DNA of 64,000 nt from the NCBI GenBank assembly GCA_047605265.1, contig JASGFY010000010.1, forward strand, positions 7,449-71,448, given 5' to 3'. Positions 1 to 7,712 of the stretch are shown here, one piece after another. A model generated the notes under the pieces. That model was not told where the DNA came from. It saw only the letters and a list, made by a program, of their open reading frames with translations, and did no database searches. This stretch comes from Solimonas sp047605265 (GTDB taxonomy: Bacteria; Pseudomonadota; Gammaproteobacteria; Nevskiales; Nevskiaceae). How positions within the stretch are numbered: the stretch's first letter is position 1; the number at the start of each line of letters is the position of its first letter. Position numbers and translations under genes: made by a program.

Positions 1-2
1 CG

Positions 3-188
3 CCGAACGTCTTGCCGCCGAATCATCTGCGCGACATGAGTGCCAGCGCCCTCACACCCGACAACGCCGCACGCGAAATCCAGCGCCGTCACGGCGGCCG
101 CGTGCTGGCGGTGCAGCCGGACGGCACCGGCTATCGCGTGAAGATGCTGAAGGACGGCGAAGTCCGCATCTATCAGGTCAATCCTTGA
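3..188 (+). CDS. PepSY-like periplasmic protein, C-terminal end (5' truncated by window edge)
   Basis: The frame is open from the first full codon and stops at TGA 186-188. The visible 61 residues contain an amphipathic segment beginning AREIQRRHGGRVLAVQ, followed by GYRVKMLKDGEVRIYQ. That is the usual shape of a PepSY repeat: a helix, then two strands ending in a V-R-I/V-Y-V motif. Small exported PepSY proteins often sit directly upstream of PhoP/PhoQ-like systems in high-GC gammaproteobacteria, and here the response regulator starts 45 nt downstream in the same direction. I infer a periplasmic accessory of that system. The signal peptide lies outside the window, so export cannot be checked. 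Confidence 0.6.
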   Translation, partial: PNVLPPNHLRDMSASALTPDNAAREIQRRHGGRVLAVQPDGTGYRVKMLKDGEVRIYQVNP

Positions 189-233
189 ACCGGCGGTCCG
201 GCCGCCCATCCGCACCACGAAGGGAGTTCGCAC

Positions 234-911
234 ATGCGTGCCTTGGTCATCGAAGACGATCCGGATCTGCGCGAGCAGGTCACCAAGTTTCTCAGCGACG
301 AGGGCTTTGCCGTCGATGCCGCCGCCGACGGCGACAACGGCGCGTACATGGCCGAGGAATATCCGGCCGACGTCGCGGTCATCGATCTCGGCCTGCCGGG
401 CCTGCCCGGCATCGATGTGATCCGCCGCGTGCGCAAGTCCGGCCGCAAATACCCGATCCTGATCCTGACCGCGCGCGACAGCTGGCAGAGTAAGGTCGAG
501 GGCTTCGAGGCCGGCGCCGACGACTACCTCGTCAAGCCTTTCCACAAGGAGGAGCTGATCGCCCGCGTGCGTGCGCTCGTGCGCCGCGTCGGCGGCTGGA
601 CGCAGGCGACGCTGAACTCGGGGCCGTACGTCGTCGACACCAGCGCCAAGTCGGTACAGGTCGACGGCAAGCCGGTCGATCTGACGAGCTACGAGTTCCG
701 CGTGCTCGAATACCTGCTGACGCACGCCGGCAAGGTGATCTCGAAGAGCGAGCTGACCGAGCACCTGTACACCGAGGACGAGGAGCGCGACAGCAACGTC
801 ATCGAAGTCTTCATTCGCCGCCTGCGCGCCAAGCTCGACGCCGACAGCCGGTACAACCCGATCACCACGCTGCGCGGCTCCGGTTACCGGTGGGATCTGC
901 CCCGCGCCTGA
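234..911 (+). CDS. phoP: OmpR-family response regulator, PhoP-like
   Basis: Full-length 225-residue OmpR/PhoB-class regulator. The receiver domain (1-117) carries the acidic pair D8-D9, phospho-acceptor D51 in VAVIDLGLPG, T79 and K101 in LVKPF. A winged-helix DNA-binding domain follows (about 125-222) with YEFRVLEYLL and the terminal RGSGYRW motif. A clear GGGAG-type ribosome site precedes the ATG. The partner kinase starts 22 nt before this gene's stop, so the two are translationally coupled. Overall sequence and gene order match PhoP of PhoPQ systems, which respond to Mg2+ or cationic peptides in enterics. The stimulus here cannot be read from sequence, so the symbol reflects family resemblance. 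Confidence 0.85.
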   Translation: MRALVIEDDPDLREQVTKFLSDEGFAVDAAADGDNGAYMAEEYPADVAVIDLGLPGLPGIDVIRRVRKSGRKYPILILTARDSWQSKVEGFEAGADDYLVKPFHKEELIARVRALVRRVGGWTQATLNSGPYVVDTSAKSVQVDGKPVDLTSYEFRVLEYLLTHAGKVISKSELTEHLYTEDEERDSNVIEVFIRRLRAKLDADSRYNPITTLRGSGYRWDLPRA

Positions 912-2269
912 AACTCCCCGCCAAGCCGCGCCCGCGGCTCGGTTCGCTGCGGGCGCGCTTGCTGGTGTCGACCGCCATGGTGCTGATGGTGTTCGTCGGC
1001 CTCGGCGGCCTCGCGCTCGAGAAAGCGTTCGAGAGCGCGCTGCTGCAGGCTCAGCAGGACAAGCTCGAAGGCTTGATCTACGCGCTGCTCGGCGCCGCCT
1101 CGACGACGTCCGACGGCGAGCTGACGATTTCGCTCGACGCCGTACCGGACCGTCGCCTGCGCGAACCGCTGTCCGGCCTGCAGGCGGCGCTGTTCAACGA
1201 CAGCGGCGTGATGGTCTGGAGCTCCTCGCAGACGCTCGACGTACCGTCGCCGCCGCATCTGCGCATCGGCGAGTGGCGCTTCCAGCGTCTGCGCTCGCCG
1301 AACGCGTTCAGCCTCAGCTTCGGCCTGCGCTGGATCGATTCGGATGGCAACCAGCCGCGCCGATACATCGTCAGCGTGATCGACGACACCAGCTCGTTCG
1401 ACCGCCAGTTGGTGATCTTCCGCCGCACCCTGTGGCTCTGGCTCGGCGCGACCGTCGTCGCGCTCGTCGTCGCGCTGCTGCTGATCCTGCGCTGGGGCCT
1501 GGCGCCGCTGCGCCGGCTGGGCCGCGAGCTGCAGTTGATCGAATCCGGCCTGCAGACCGGAATCGAAGGCCGCTATCCGGACGAACTGACGCCGCTGACA
1601 CGCGATCTCAACGCGATGATCGTCAACGAACACAGCCAGCAGACGCGCTACCGCAACGCGCTTGGCGACCTCGCTCACACCTTGAAGACGCCGCTCGCCG
1701 TGCTGCGCGGCCTGTCCAGCGACGGCAGCATTCCGCCGGCGCAGCAGCAACAGCTGCACGAGCAGCTGGGCCGCATGCAGCACATCGTCGACCATCAGCT
1801 GCGCCGCGCCGCCGCCGCCGGCAGCCGTACGCTGACCGAGCCGGTCACGCTGCGTCCGCTCGCCGAGAAACTGACGATGGCGCTCGCCAAGGTCTACGGC
1901 GGCCGCAACATCCGCTTCGACAACGCGCTCGATCCGGACCTGCGCCTGCGCGCCGACCAGGGCGACCTCTACGAATTGCTCGGCAACCTGCTCGACAACG
2001 CCGCCAAGTACGGCAATCGCCGCGTGCGCATCAGCGCGCAGGCCGACGGCAAGACCTGCCGCATCGACGTCGACGACGACGGCCCCGGTTTTCCGCAGCG
2101 GCCCGAGAAGCTGCTCGAACGCGGCGCGCGCGCCGACACGCGCAAGCCCGGCCAGGGCATTGGCCTCGCCGCAGTCAACGAAATCGTCGACGCCTACGGC
2201 GGCCACCTGACGCTCGAACGCGCCCCGCTCGGCGGTGCCCGCGTCAGCGTCGCGCTGCCCTTGCGCTGA
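890..2269 (+). CDS. phoQ: Membrane sensor histidine kinase, PhoQ-like
   Basis: 459 residues from a GTG start overlapping the 3' end of the response regulator. Order: first membrane segment at about 24-44, a periplasmic sensor of about 135 residues, second membrane segment at about 180-200 (WLGATVVALVVALLLIL), HAMP linker, a dimerisation helix with phospho-acceptor H263 in LGDLAHTLKTPL, and an ATPase domain with N-box NLLDNAAKYG and G-box GQGIGLAAV. The periplasmic part is PhoQ-sized, but I see no strongly acidic Mg2+-binding patch like the enteric one. It phosphorylates the upstream regulator by inference from gene overlap. A GC-rich hairpin follows the stop. Confidence 0.85.
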   Translation: MGSAPRLKLPAKPRPRLGSLRARLLVSTAMVLMVFVGLGGLALEKAFESALLQAQQDKLEGLIYALLGAASTTSDGELTISLDAVPDRRLREPLSGLQAALFNDSGVMVWSSSQTLDVPSPPHLRIGEWRFQRLRSPNAFSLSFGLRWIDSDGNQPRRYIVSVIDDTSSFDRQLVIFRRTLWLWLGATVVALVVALLLILRWGLAPLRRLGRELQLIESGLQTGIEGRYPDELTPLTRDLNAMIVNEHSQQTRYRNALGDLAHTLKTPLAVLRGLSSDGSIPPAQQQQLHEQLGRMQHIVDHQLRRAAAAGSRTLTEPVTLRPLAEKLTMALAKVYGGRNIRFDNALDPDLRLRADQGDLYELLGNLLDNAAKYGNRRVRISAQADGKTCRIDVDDDGPGFPQRPEKLLERGARADTRKPGQGIGLAAVNEIVDAYGGHLTLERAPLGGARVSVALPLR

Positions 2270-2279
2270 ATCGCGCCCT

Positions 2280-2303
2280 TGCCCGCGGATGCGCGGGCGT
2301 CAA
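2280..2303 (+). terminator. GC-rich hairpin after phoQ
   Basis: GCCCGCG, a short loop, then CGCGGGC form a stem just after the kinase stop. There is no strong T-run, so its role as an intrinsic terminator is uncertain. Confidence 0.35.
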
Positions 2304-2331
2304 ATGCGCGGCGCGGAGCGCGATCATCGGC

Positions 2332-2889
2332 TCAGACGGCCGGGAAGCGCAGGAAGTGGTTGCGGTAATAGCGCAGTTCCTCGATCGATTCCTTGATATC
2401 GTCGAGCGCGAGGTGCTTGCTCTGCTTGTCGAAGCCGCGCGCGATGTCCGGCGCCCAGCGCGCGCACAGCTCCTTGAGCGTGCTGACGTCGAGGTTGCGG
2501 TAATGGAAATAGCGTTCCAGGTCCGGCATCCAGCGCGCGAGGAAGCGGCGATCCAGGCAGATCGAATTGCCGCAGATCGGCGACTTGCCGGCCGGCACCC
2601 ATTTCTCGAGAAAGGCGATCGTCTGCCGCTCGGCCGCGGCGGCGTCGATCTCGCTGTCGCGCACGCGCTTGATGAGGCCGGACTTGCCATGCTGCGTGAC
2701 GTTCCACTCGTCCATGATCGCCAGCTCCTCCTCCTTGCGGCGGATCGCCAGCACCGGCCCTTCGGCCAGCACGTTGAGATGGACGTCGGTGACGACCGTC
2801 GCGATCTCGATGATGCGGTGCTGCTCCGGAATCAGGCCCGTCATTTCCAGATCGATCCAGATCAGGTTCAGCGGATTCGGCTCGGTCAC
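2332..2889 (-). CDS. orn: Oligoribonuclease
   Basis: 3'-5' exoribonuclease of the DEDDh group that clears 2-5 nt RNA fragments, including the pGpG product of c-di-GMP breakdown. With the GTG start chosen here it is 185 residues, close to the usual 181. The frame is open 23 codons further upstream, but that extension has no family character. Visible motifs: exo I IWIDLEMTGL with D and E, exo II around NSICLDRRFLARWMPDLE, and the C-terminal H-x4-D motif in KHLALDDIKES. It is divergent from the CBS gene across an 89-nt gap that must carry both promoters. It is usually essential in gammaproteobacteria. A GGDEF protein is also encoded in this window. Confidence 0.95.
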   Translation of the reverse strand: MTEPNPLNLIWIDLEMTGLIPEQHRIIEIATVVTDVHLNVLAEGPVLAIRRKEEELAIMDEWNVTQHGKSGLIKRVRDSEIDAAAAERQTIAFLEKWVPAGKSPICGNSICLDRRFLARWMPDLERYFHYRNLDVSTLKELCARWAPDIARGFDKQSKHLALDDIKESIEELRYYRNHFLRFPAV

Positions 2890-2978
2890 GGGTTTTCTTT
2901 CATTGGGAGGAAGGGGCACCGATGGTATCGTGAAGCCCTCTCGCACAAAACGATGCACAGATCGATGCGGAGGAGCCG

Positions 2979-4361
2979 ATGGTCCATGAAGGGGCTCACG
3001 AAGGGGCGATCCTGCAGGCGATCGGCAACACGCCGCTCGTCGAGCTGAAGAATCTCGACGCCGGCCATTGCCGCCTGTTCGCCAAGCTCGAGAACCAGAA
3101 TCCGACCGGCTCGATCAAGGACCGCATCGGCCTGTCGATGATCGAGGCCGCCGAGCGCGAAGGCCGCATTCACCCCGGTGCGACGCTGATCGAAGCGACT
3201 GCCGGCAATACCGGCCTCGGCCTCGCGCTCGCCGCCAGCCAGAAGGGCTACCGGCTGATCCTCGTCATCCCCGACAAGATGGCGCAGGAAAAGATGCTGC
3301 ATCTCAAGGCGCTCGGCGCCGACTGCCGCATCACGCGCAGCGACGTCGGCAAGGGCCATCCGGATTACTACCAGGACGTCGCCGAACGTCTCGCGCGTGA
3401 AATGCCCGGCAGCTTCTACGTCAACCAGTTCGCCAATCCGGCGAATCCGCTCGCGCACGAGGCGACGACCGGCCCGGAAATCTGGGTCCAGTGCGGGCAG
3501 ATGCTCGATGCCGTGGTCGTCGGCGTCGGCAGCGGCGGCACGTTGACCGGCCTGTCGCGCTACTTCGCGCGCGTCGCGCCGCACGTCGAGATGGTGCTCG
3601 CCGATCCGCAAGGCTCGGTGCTGGCCGACGTCGTGCGCACGGGCGGCATCCGGAAGGAGGCCGGCAGCTGGCTCGTCGAAGGCATCGGCGAGGACTTCGT
3701 GCCGCCGAACTGCGATCTCGCGCACGTGCGCCACGCCTACGAGATTGCGGACCGCGAGAGCTTCGCCGCGGCGCGCGAGCTGCTGCGCCGCGAAGGCATC
3801 CTGGGCGGCTCGAGCACCGGCACGCTGCTCGCCGCCGCGCTGCGCTACTGCCGCGAGCAGACGGCGCCGAAACGGGTCGTCACCCTGGTACCGGACAGCG
3901 GCAACAAATACCTGTCGAAGATGTACAACGATGCCTGGTTGTTCGAGCAGGGCCTGCTCGACCGGCCGCGGGCCGGCGGCGTCGTCGACCTGATCGTGCG
4001 CCGCTACGCCGAAGGCTCGGCGGTCACCGTGCGCGCCGAGGACACGCTGCTGCACGCGTACCGGCGCATGAAGCTGTTCGACGTCTCGCAGCTACCGGTG
4101 ATGGACGGCGAGCGGCTCGTCGGCATCGTCGACGAATCCGATCTCGTGCAGCACGTCGCGCTCGATCCTTCGCGCTTCCACGACACCGTCGCCACGGCGA
4201 TGGTCGGCCCTCTCGAAACGGTCGCGCCGGATGCGCCGATCGCCGATCTGCTGCCGGTGTTCGCGCGCGATCACGTCGCCATCGTCGCCGGCCGCGACGG
4301 CTTCGTCGGCTTGATCACCCGCATCGACCTGCTGAACTATCTGCGCAAGCAGCTCGCCTGA
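2979..4361 (+). CDS. Cystathionine beta-synthase with C-terminal CBS pair
   Basis: PLP enzyme joining serine and homocysteine into cystathionine, the first step of reverse transsulfuration. Fold type II core at about 10-320 with the PLP lysine K47 in NPTGSIKDRIG, the phosphate/substrate loop ATAGNTGLGLA and the glycine-rich GSGGTLTG loop. Residues about 340-460 form two CBS repeats (QLPVMDGERLVGIVDESD and AIVAGRDGFVGLITRIDL), a regulatory module seen in eukaryotic and some bacterial enzymes but absent from plain CysK/CysM. The ATG is preceded by GGAGGAG. A PLP-dependent gamma-enzyme gene begins 13 nt after the stop, so both reverse-transsulfuration steps are probably co-transcribed. A cysteine synthase activity cannot be excluded. 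Confidence 0.88.
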   Translation: MVHEGAHEGAILQAIGNTPLVELKNLDAGHCRLFAKLENQNPTGSIKDRIGLSMIEAAEREGRIHPGATLIEATAGNTGLGLALAASQKGYRLILVIPDKMAQEKMLHLKALGADCRITRSDVGKGHPDYYQDVAERLAREMPGSFYVNQFANPANPLAHEATTGPEIWVQCGQMLDAVVVGVGSGGTLTGLSRYFARVAPHVEMVLADPQGSVLADVVRTGGIRKEAGSWLVEGIGEDFVPPNCDLAHVRHAYEIADRESFAAARELLRREGILGGSSTGTLLAAALRYCREQTAPKRVVTLVPDSGNKYLSKMYNDAWLFEQGLLDRPRAGGVVDLIVRRYAEGSAVTVRAEDTLLHAYRRMKLFDVSQLPVMDGERLVGIVDESDLVQHVALDPSRFHDTVATAMVGPLETVAPDAPIADLLPVFARDHVAIVAGRDGFVGLITRIDLLNYLRKQLA

Positions 4362-4374
4362 CCGAGGCCCGACC

Positions 4375-5544
4375 ATGAGCGACTCCCCCACGCGCGGCGC
4401 GTTCGCGACACGCGTCATCCACGCCGGCCAGGCGCCCGATCCGTCGACCGGCGCGATCATGCCGCCGATCTACCAGACCTCGACCTACGTGCAGTCTTCT
4501 CCCGGCGTCCATCGGGGCTTCGAGTATTCGCGCTCGCAGAATCCGACGCGCTTCGCCTACGAGCGCTGCATCGCCGATCTCGAAGGCGGCACGCGCGGCT
4601 ACGCCTTCGCGTCCGGTCTCGCCGCCACCGCGACGCTGCTTGACGCACTGGAAGCCGGCGCGCACATCGTCGCCAGCGACGATCTCTACGGCGGCAGCTA
4701 TCGCCTGTTCACGCGCGTGCGCGCGAAATCGGCCGGCCTACGCTTCTCGTTCATCGACATGCGCGAGCCGTGCCGGGTCGAAGCGGCGATCGAAGCGGAT
4801 ACCCGACTGATCTGGGTCGAAACGCCGACGAACCCGATGCTCAAGCTCGCCGACCTGTCGGCGATCGGCGAGATCGCCCGGCGCCGCCGCGTGCTCGCCG
4901 CCGCCGACAACACCTTCGCGAGTCCGTATCTGCAGCGCCCGCTCGAACACGGCTTCGACGTCGTCATGCATTCGGCGACCAAGTACATCAGCGGCCATTC
5001 CGACGTCGTCGGCGGCCTGCTCGTCGTCGGCGAAAACGCCGAACTCGGAGAGAAACTCGCATTCCTGCAGAATGCTGTCGGCGCCGTCGCCGGCCCTTTC
5101 GACAGCTTTCTAGCGCTGCGCGGCGTGAAGACCCTGGCAGTGCGCATGCAGCGGCATTGCGAGAACGCGCTGGCGCTCGCGCACTGGCTCGAAGCGCACC
5201 CGAAGGTCGCGCGCGTGCACTACCCCGGCCTCGCCTCGCATCCGCAGCACGCGCTGGCATCGCGGCAGATGCGCGGCGGTTACGGTGGCATGATCAGCGT
5301 CGAGCTGAAGGGCGGTCTCGACGATGCGCGCCGCTTCCTCGAACGCTGCCGCGTGTTCGCGCTCGCCGAATCGCTCGGCGGCGTCGAAAGCCTGATCGAG
5401 CATCCGGCCATCATGACGCACGCCAGCGTGCCGGCCGACGCGCGCGCCGCGCTCGGCATCAGCGACACCCTGTGCCGGCTGTCGGTCGGCATCGAGGACC
5501 TGACGGATCTGCGCGCCGATCTCGCGCAGGCGCTGGACGACTGA
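4375..5544 (+). CDS. Cystathionine gamma-lyase / gamma-synthase family PLP enzyme
   Basis: 389-residue Cys/Met metabolism PLP enzyme (fold type I) of full family length. The Schiff-base lysine is K203 in HSATKYISGHSD; YEYSR-type (FEYSRSQNPTR), SGLAAT and VETPTNPML motifs are present. Members split cystathionine to cysteine or make it from O-acylhomoserine. The tight placement behind a cystathionine beta-synthase favours the gamma-lyase role (cystathionine to cysteine, 2-oxobutyrate and ammonia), but sequence alone does not settle lyase versus synthase. The two genes would turn homocysteine into cysteine. Confidence 0.88.
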   Translation: MSDSPTRGAFATRVIHAGQAPDPSTGAIMPPIYQTSTYVQSSPGVHRGFEYSRSQNPTRFAYERCIADLEGGTRGYAFASGLAATATLLDALEAGAHIVASDDLYGGSYRLFTRVRAKSAGLRFSFIDMREPCRVEAAIEADTRLIWVETPTNPMLKLADLSAIGEIARRRRVLAAADNTFASPYLQRPLEHGFDVVMHSATKYISGHSDVVGGLLVVGENAELGEKLAFLQNAVGAVAGPFDSFLALRGVKTLAVRMQRHCENALALAHWLEAHPKVARVHYPGLASHPQHALASRQMRGGYGGMISVELKGGLDDARRFLERCRVFALAESLGGVESLIEHPAIMTHASVPADARAALGISDTLCRLSVGIEDLTDLRADLAQALDD

Positions 5545-5565
5545 ACCGCGACCGGGCGATGCGCG

Positions 5566-5571
5566 TAAAAT
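5566..5571 (+). promoter_or_regulatory. Possible -10 element upstream of phhB
   Basis: TAAAAT lies 30 nt before the pterin dehydratase ATG, in the short gap after the gamma-enzyme gene. No convincing -35 box sits at standard spacing, so this is only a candidate. Confidence 0.3.
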
Positions 5572-5601
5572 CGCGCGCCTTTCCGACCAGAATCCTCCGA
5601 C

Positions 5602-5937
5602 ATGACCGACCTCGCCTCCCGTCGCTGCAAGCCCTGCGAAGGCGGCGTGCCCGCGCTCGATCTCGCGGCGGCCAGCAAGCTCAAGGAGCAGATCGACAGG
5701 CGCTGGAAATGGGCGCGCGAGGGCCGCGGCATCGAGGCGACGTTCGATTTCGACGACTATTACCAGACGACGGCGTTCGTGAACGCCGTGGCGTGGATCG
5801 CGCACACGACCGATCACCATCCGGACATCGGCTTCGGCTACAGAAGCTGCACGGTGACGTACTGGACGCACACGGTCGACGGGCTGACGGAGAACGACTT
5901 CATCTGCGCCGCCAGGATCGACGCGCTGCTGGACTGA
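5602..5937 (+). CDS. phhB: Pterin-4a-carbinolamine dehydratase
   Basis: 111-residue PCD/DCoH family protein that dehydrates 4a-hydroxytetrahydrobiopterin, normally recycling the pterin cofactor of phenylalanine hydroxylase. The hallmark HTTDHHPDI motif supplies the catalytic histidines, followed by YRSCTVTYWTH and GLTENDF. Length is normal. No phenylalanine hydroxylase gene is nearby. A stand-alone PCD is common in bacteria and may also serve pterin repair. It sits between the transsulfuration operon and an intergenic palindrome, probably with its own weak promoter. Confidence 0.9.
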   Translation: MTDLASRRCKPCEGGVPALDLAAASKLKEQIDRRWKWAREGRGIEATFDFDDYYQTTAFVNAVAWIAHTTDHHPDIGFGYRSCTVTYWTHTVDGLTENDFICAARIDALLD

Positions 5938-5945
5938 AGAACGTC

Positions 5946-6035
5946 GTCATGGCCGCGCAAGCGGGGATCCGGGGATCGAAAGACAAACGGGCAGCCGCGC
6001 CGGACGCTCTGGATGCCCGCGCTCGCGGGAATGAC
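5946..6035. repeat. Imperfect inverted repeat (REP-like element) after phhB
   Basis: Two 29-nt arms at 5946-5974 and 6007-6035 are inverted copies of the same sequence: GTCATGGCCGCGCAAGC and, on the other strand, GTCATTCCCGCGAGCGC. About 32 nt separate them. The GTCATTCCCGCG...GCGGGCATCCAG pattern resembles dispersed intergenic palindromes of high-GC proteobacteria. It lies between convergent genes and can fold into a large hairpin, so it may also end transcription. Confidence 0.65.
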
Positions 6036-6037
6036 GG

Positions 6038-6637
6038 TCAAACCGCGCGCCGATCGCTCAAGGCGTGCGCCAACGTGCCGCCGTCGATGTATTCGAGCTC
6101 GCCGCCCATCGGCACGCCGTGCGCGATGCGCGTGACGCGGATGCCGCGCGCCTTCGCCATCTCGGCGAGGTAGTACGCGGTCGCTTCGCCTTCGACCGTC
6201 GGATTGGTGGCGATGATCAGCTCCTGTACCCAGCCTTCCGACAGCAGCTCCGCCAGCCGCGGCAAGCCCAGTTCGTCCGGGCCGATGCCATCGAGCGGCG
6301 ACAGCCTCCCCATCAGCACGAAATAGCGGCCGCGATACGGCGTGCCCTGCTCGATCGCCATCAGGTCGGCCGGCCCTTCGACGACGCAGAGCTGGCCGTG
6401 CTGCGCGCGCGCGTCGCTGCAGTACCGGCAGGCCTCGTCCTCGCAGAACATACGGCAGGTCGAACAGCGCGAAATGCCGGCCAGCGCATCGCCGATGGCG
6501 ATGCCGATCTGCGCCGCGGCGTCGCGATCGCGATCGAGCAGATGGAAGGCCATGCGCTGGGCAGATTTCGGGCCGACGCCCGGCAGGCGGCGCAGGGCCT
6601 CGATCAGGCGGTTGAGGCGGGGGCTGTACAGGCTCAC
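6038..6637 (-). CDS. recR: Recombination mediator protein RecR
   Basis: 199 residues from a GTG start, matching the family length. The upstream in-frame extension runs into a repetitive intergenic palindrome and was not used. Order: N-terminal helix-hairpin-helix LPGVGPKSAQRMAF, a C4 zinc motif from about residue 57 (CSTCRMFCEDEACRYC), a Toprim domain with CVVEGPADLMAIE, and a C-terminal Walker-B-like stretch (RIAHGVPMGGELEYID). RecR loads RecA at gaps with RecO and RecF. In many genomes recR follows dnaX and ybaB; neither is next to it here. Confidence 0.95.
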   Translation of the reverse strand: MSLYSPRLNRLIEALRRLPGVGPKSAQRMAFHLLDRDRDAAAQIGIAIGDALAGISRCSTCRMFCEDEACRYCSDARAQHGQLCVVEGPADLMAIEQGTPYRGRYFVLMGRLSPLDGIGPDELGLPRLAELLSEGWVQELIIATNPTVEGEATAYYLAEMAKARGIRVTRIAHGVPMGGELEYIDGGTLAHALSDRRAV

Positions 6638-6640
6638 TTC

Positions 6641-6715
6641 GGGTGATTGGTGATTGGGATTGGTGATCCGCAAGTGTGGCGGCTTCCGCTCCGAATCACC
6701 AATCACGAATCACCC
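6641..6715. repeat. Inverted repeat built from GGTGATTG units
   Basis: The left arm GGGTGATTGGTGATTGG and the right arm ending CCAATCACGAATCACCC are near-perfect reverse complements around a GC-rich centre. The unit is also tandemly repeated within each arm. It separates the recR start from the ppsR stop and looks like a dispersed palindromic element. It coincides with the leader of recR. Confidence 0.6.
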
Positions 6716-6730
6716 GTCACGCGCAGCGCA

Positions 6731-7552
6731 TCAGAAAGACTGGCGCCGCAGGTTTTTCTCCTGCATGACGGTGGCGGCGATCTCCTCGACCGACATGTTG
6801 CTGGAATCGACGTAAGGGATGCCGTGGCGCTGATAGAGCTGCTCGGCGCGGCGCAGTTCGTACGAGCATTGCGCCAGCGAGGCATAACGCGAGCCGGGCC
6901 GCCGCTCGTTGCGGATCTGCGCGAGGCGCTCGGCGTCGATGATCAGGCCGAAGCACCGCGATTCGCGGCCGCGCAGCACGGTCGGCAGGATCAGATTCTC
7001 GAGATCGTCCTCGGTCAGCGGGAAATTGGCGGCGAACACACCGTGCTGCAGCGCGAGGTACAGCGTCGTCGGCGTTTTGCCGCAGCGCGACGGCGCGACG
7101 AGGATCACGTTGGCGCTGGCCAGATCGCGGGTCGAGGCGCCGTCGTCGTGTTCCATCGAATAGTTCATCGCCGCGATGCGGGCGTTGTAGCGCGCCGTGT
7201 TGGCGCCGCCGTGCGCCCGGCCGGCCGCGTGCGACGAATCCTGGCCGACCTCGGCTTCCAGCACGTGGATGAAGTGGTCGAACAGATCGAGGAACAAGCC
7301 ATTGACGGTACGAAGGATTTCCCTTACCTCGTCGCTGACGGTGGTACTGAAGACGATCGGCCGCACCGCATTCTGGGTGGCGACGAAATTGATATAGTCG
7401 ACTATGCTTCGCGCCCGTTCGACGGAGTTGATGAATGGCAGGGTGGTTTTTTCGGCTTCCAGGCCGTCGAACTGCGTCAGTAGTGTGTTGCCGAGGGTCT
7501 CGGCGGTAATGCCCGTGCCGTCCGAGACGAAGAAAACAGTGCGCTGTGTCAT
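6731..7552 (-). CDS. ppsR: PEP synthase regulatory protein (kinase/pyrophosphorylase)
   Basis: DUF299-family bifunctional enzyme that inactivates phosphoenolpyruvate synthase by ADP-dependent threonine phosphorylation and reactivates it by Pi-dependent pyrophosphorolysis. The start chosen (MTQRTVFFVSDGTG) gives 273 residues, as in relatives; an in-frame upstream ATG would add 17 unlike residues. Motifs: FFVSDGTGITAETL at the N-terminus and the P-loop APSRCGKTPT near the middle. It is divergent from ppsA, its target, across about 160 nt, the usual arrangement. Confidence 0.93.
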   Translation of the reverse strand: MTQRTVFFVSDGTGITAETLGNTLLTQFDGLEAEKTTLPFINSVERARSIVDYINFVATQNAVRPIVFSTTVSDEVREILRTVNGLFLDLFDHFIHVLEAEVGQDSSHAAGRAHGGANTARYNARIAAMNYSMEHDDGASTRDLASANVILVAPSRCGKTPTTLYLALQHGVFAANFPLTEDDLENLILPTVLRGRESRCFGLIIDAERLAQIRNERRPGSRYASLAQCSYELRRAEQLYQRHGIPYVDSSNMSVEEIAATVMQEKNLRRQSF

Positions 7553-7670
7553 CGATGCAGTTTCTTGTTTTTTCGGCGGGCTTTCCAGTCCGCACCGCGA
7601 CAACAGGGATTGAGGGAGTCTTCGGGCCGCCGGGGCGGCCGCTTCAGCCTGAAGACAGCCGAACCGCCAG

Positions 7671-7676
7671 TATAGT
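7671..7676 (+). promoter_or_regulatory. Candidate -10 box of ppsA promoter
   Basis: TATAGT lies 37 nt before the first GTG start. A weak CTGAAG sits 16 nt upstream as a possible -35. It is the best promoter-like sequence in the ppsR/ppsA divergent gap. Confidence 0.4.
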
Positions 7677-7712
7677 CCGCACGTTTACGTCCTTAACTTT
7701 CGAGAAACCGAC

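Noticed and set aside
2890..2978. Possible SAM- or cysteine-responsive riboswitch before the CBS gene
   Set aside because: The gap is 89 nt, shared with the orn promoter, and shows no conserved riboswitch core or terminator-antiterminator pair.
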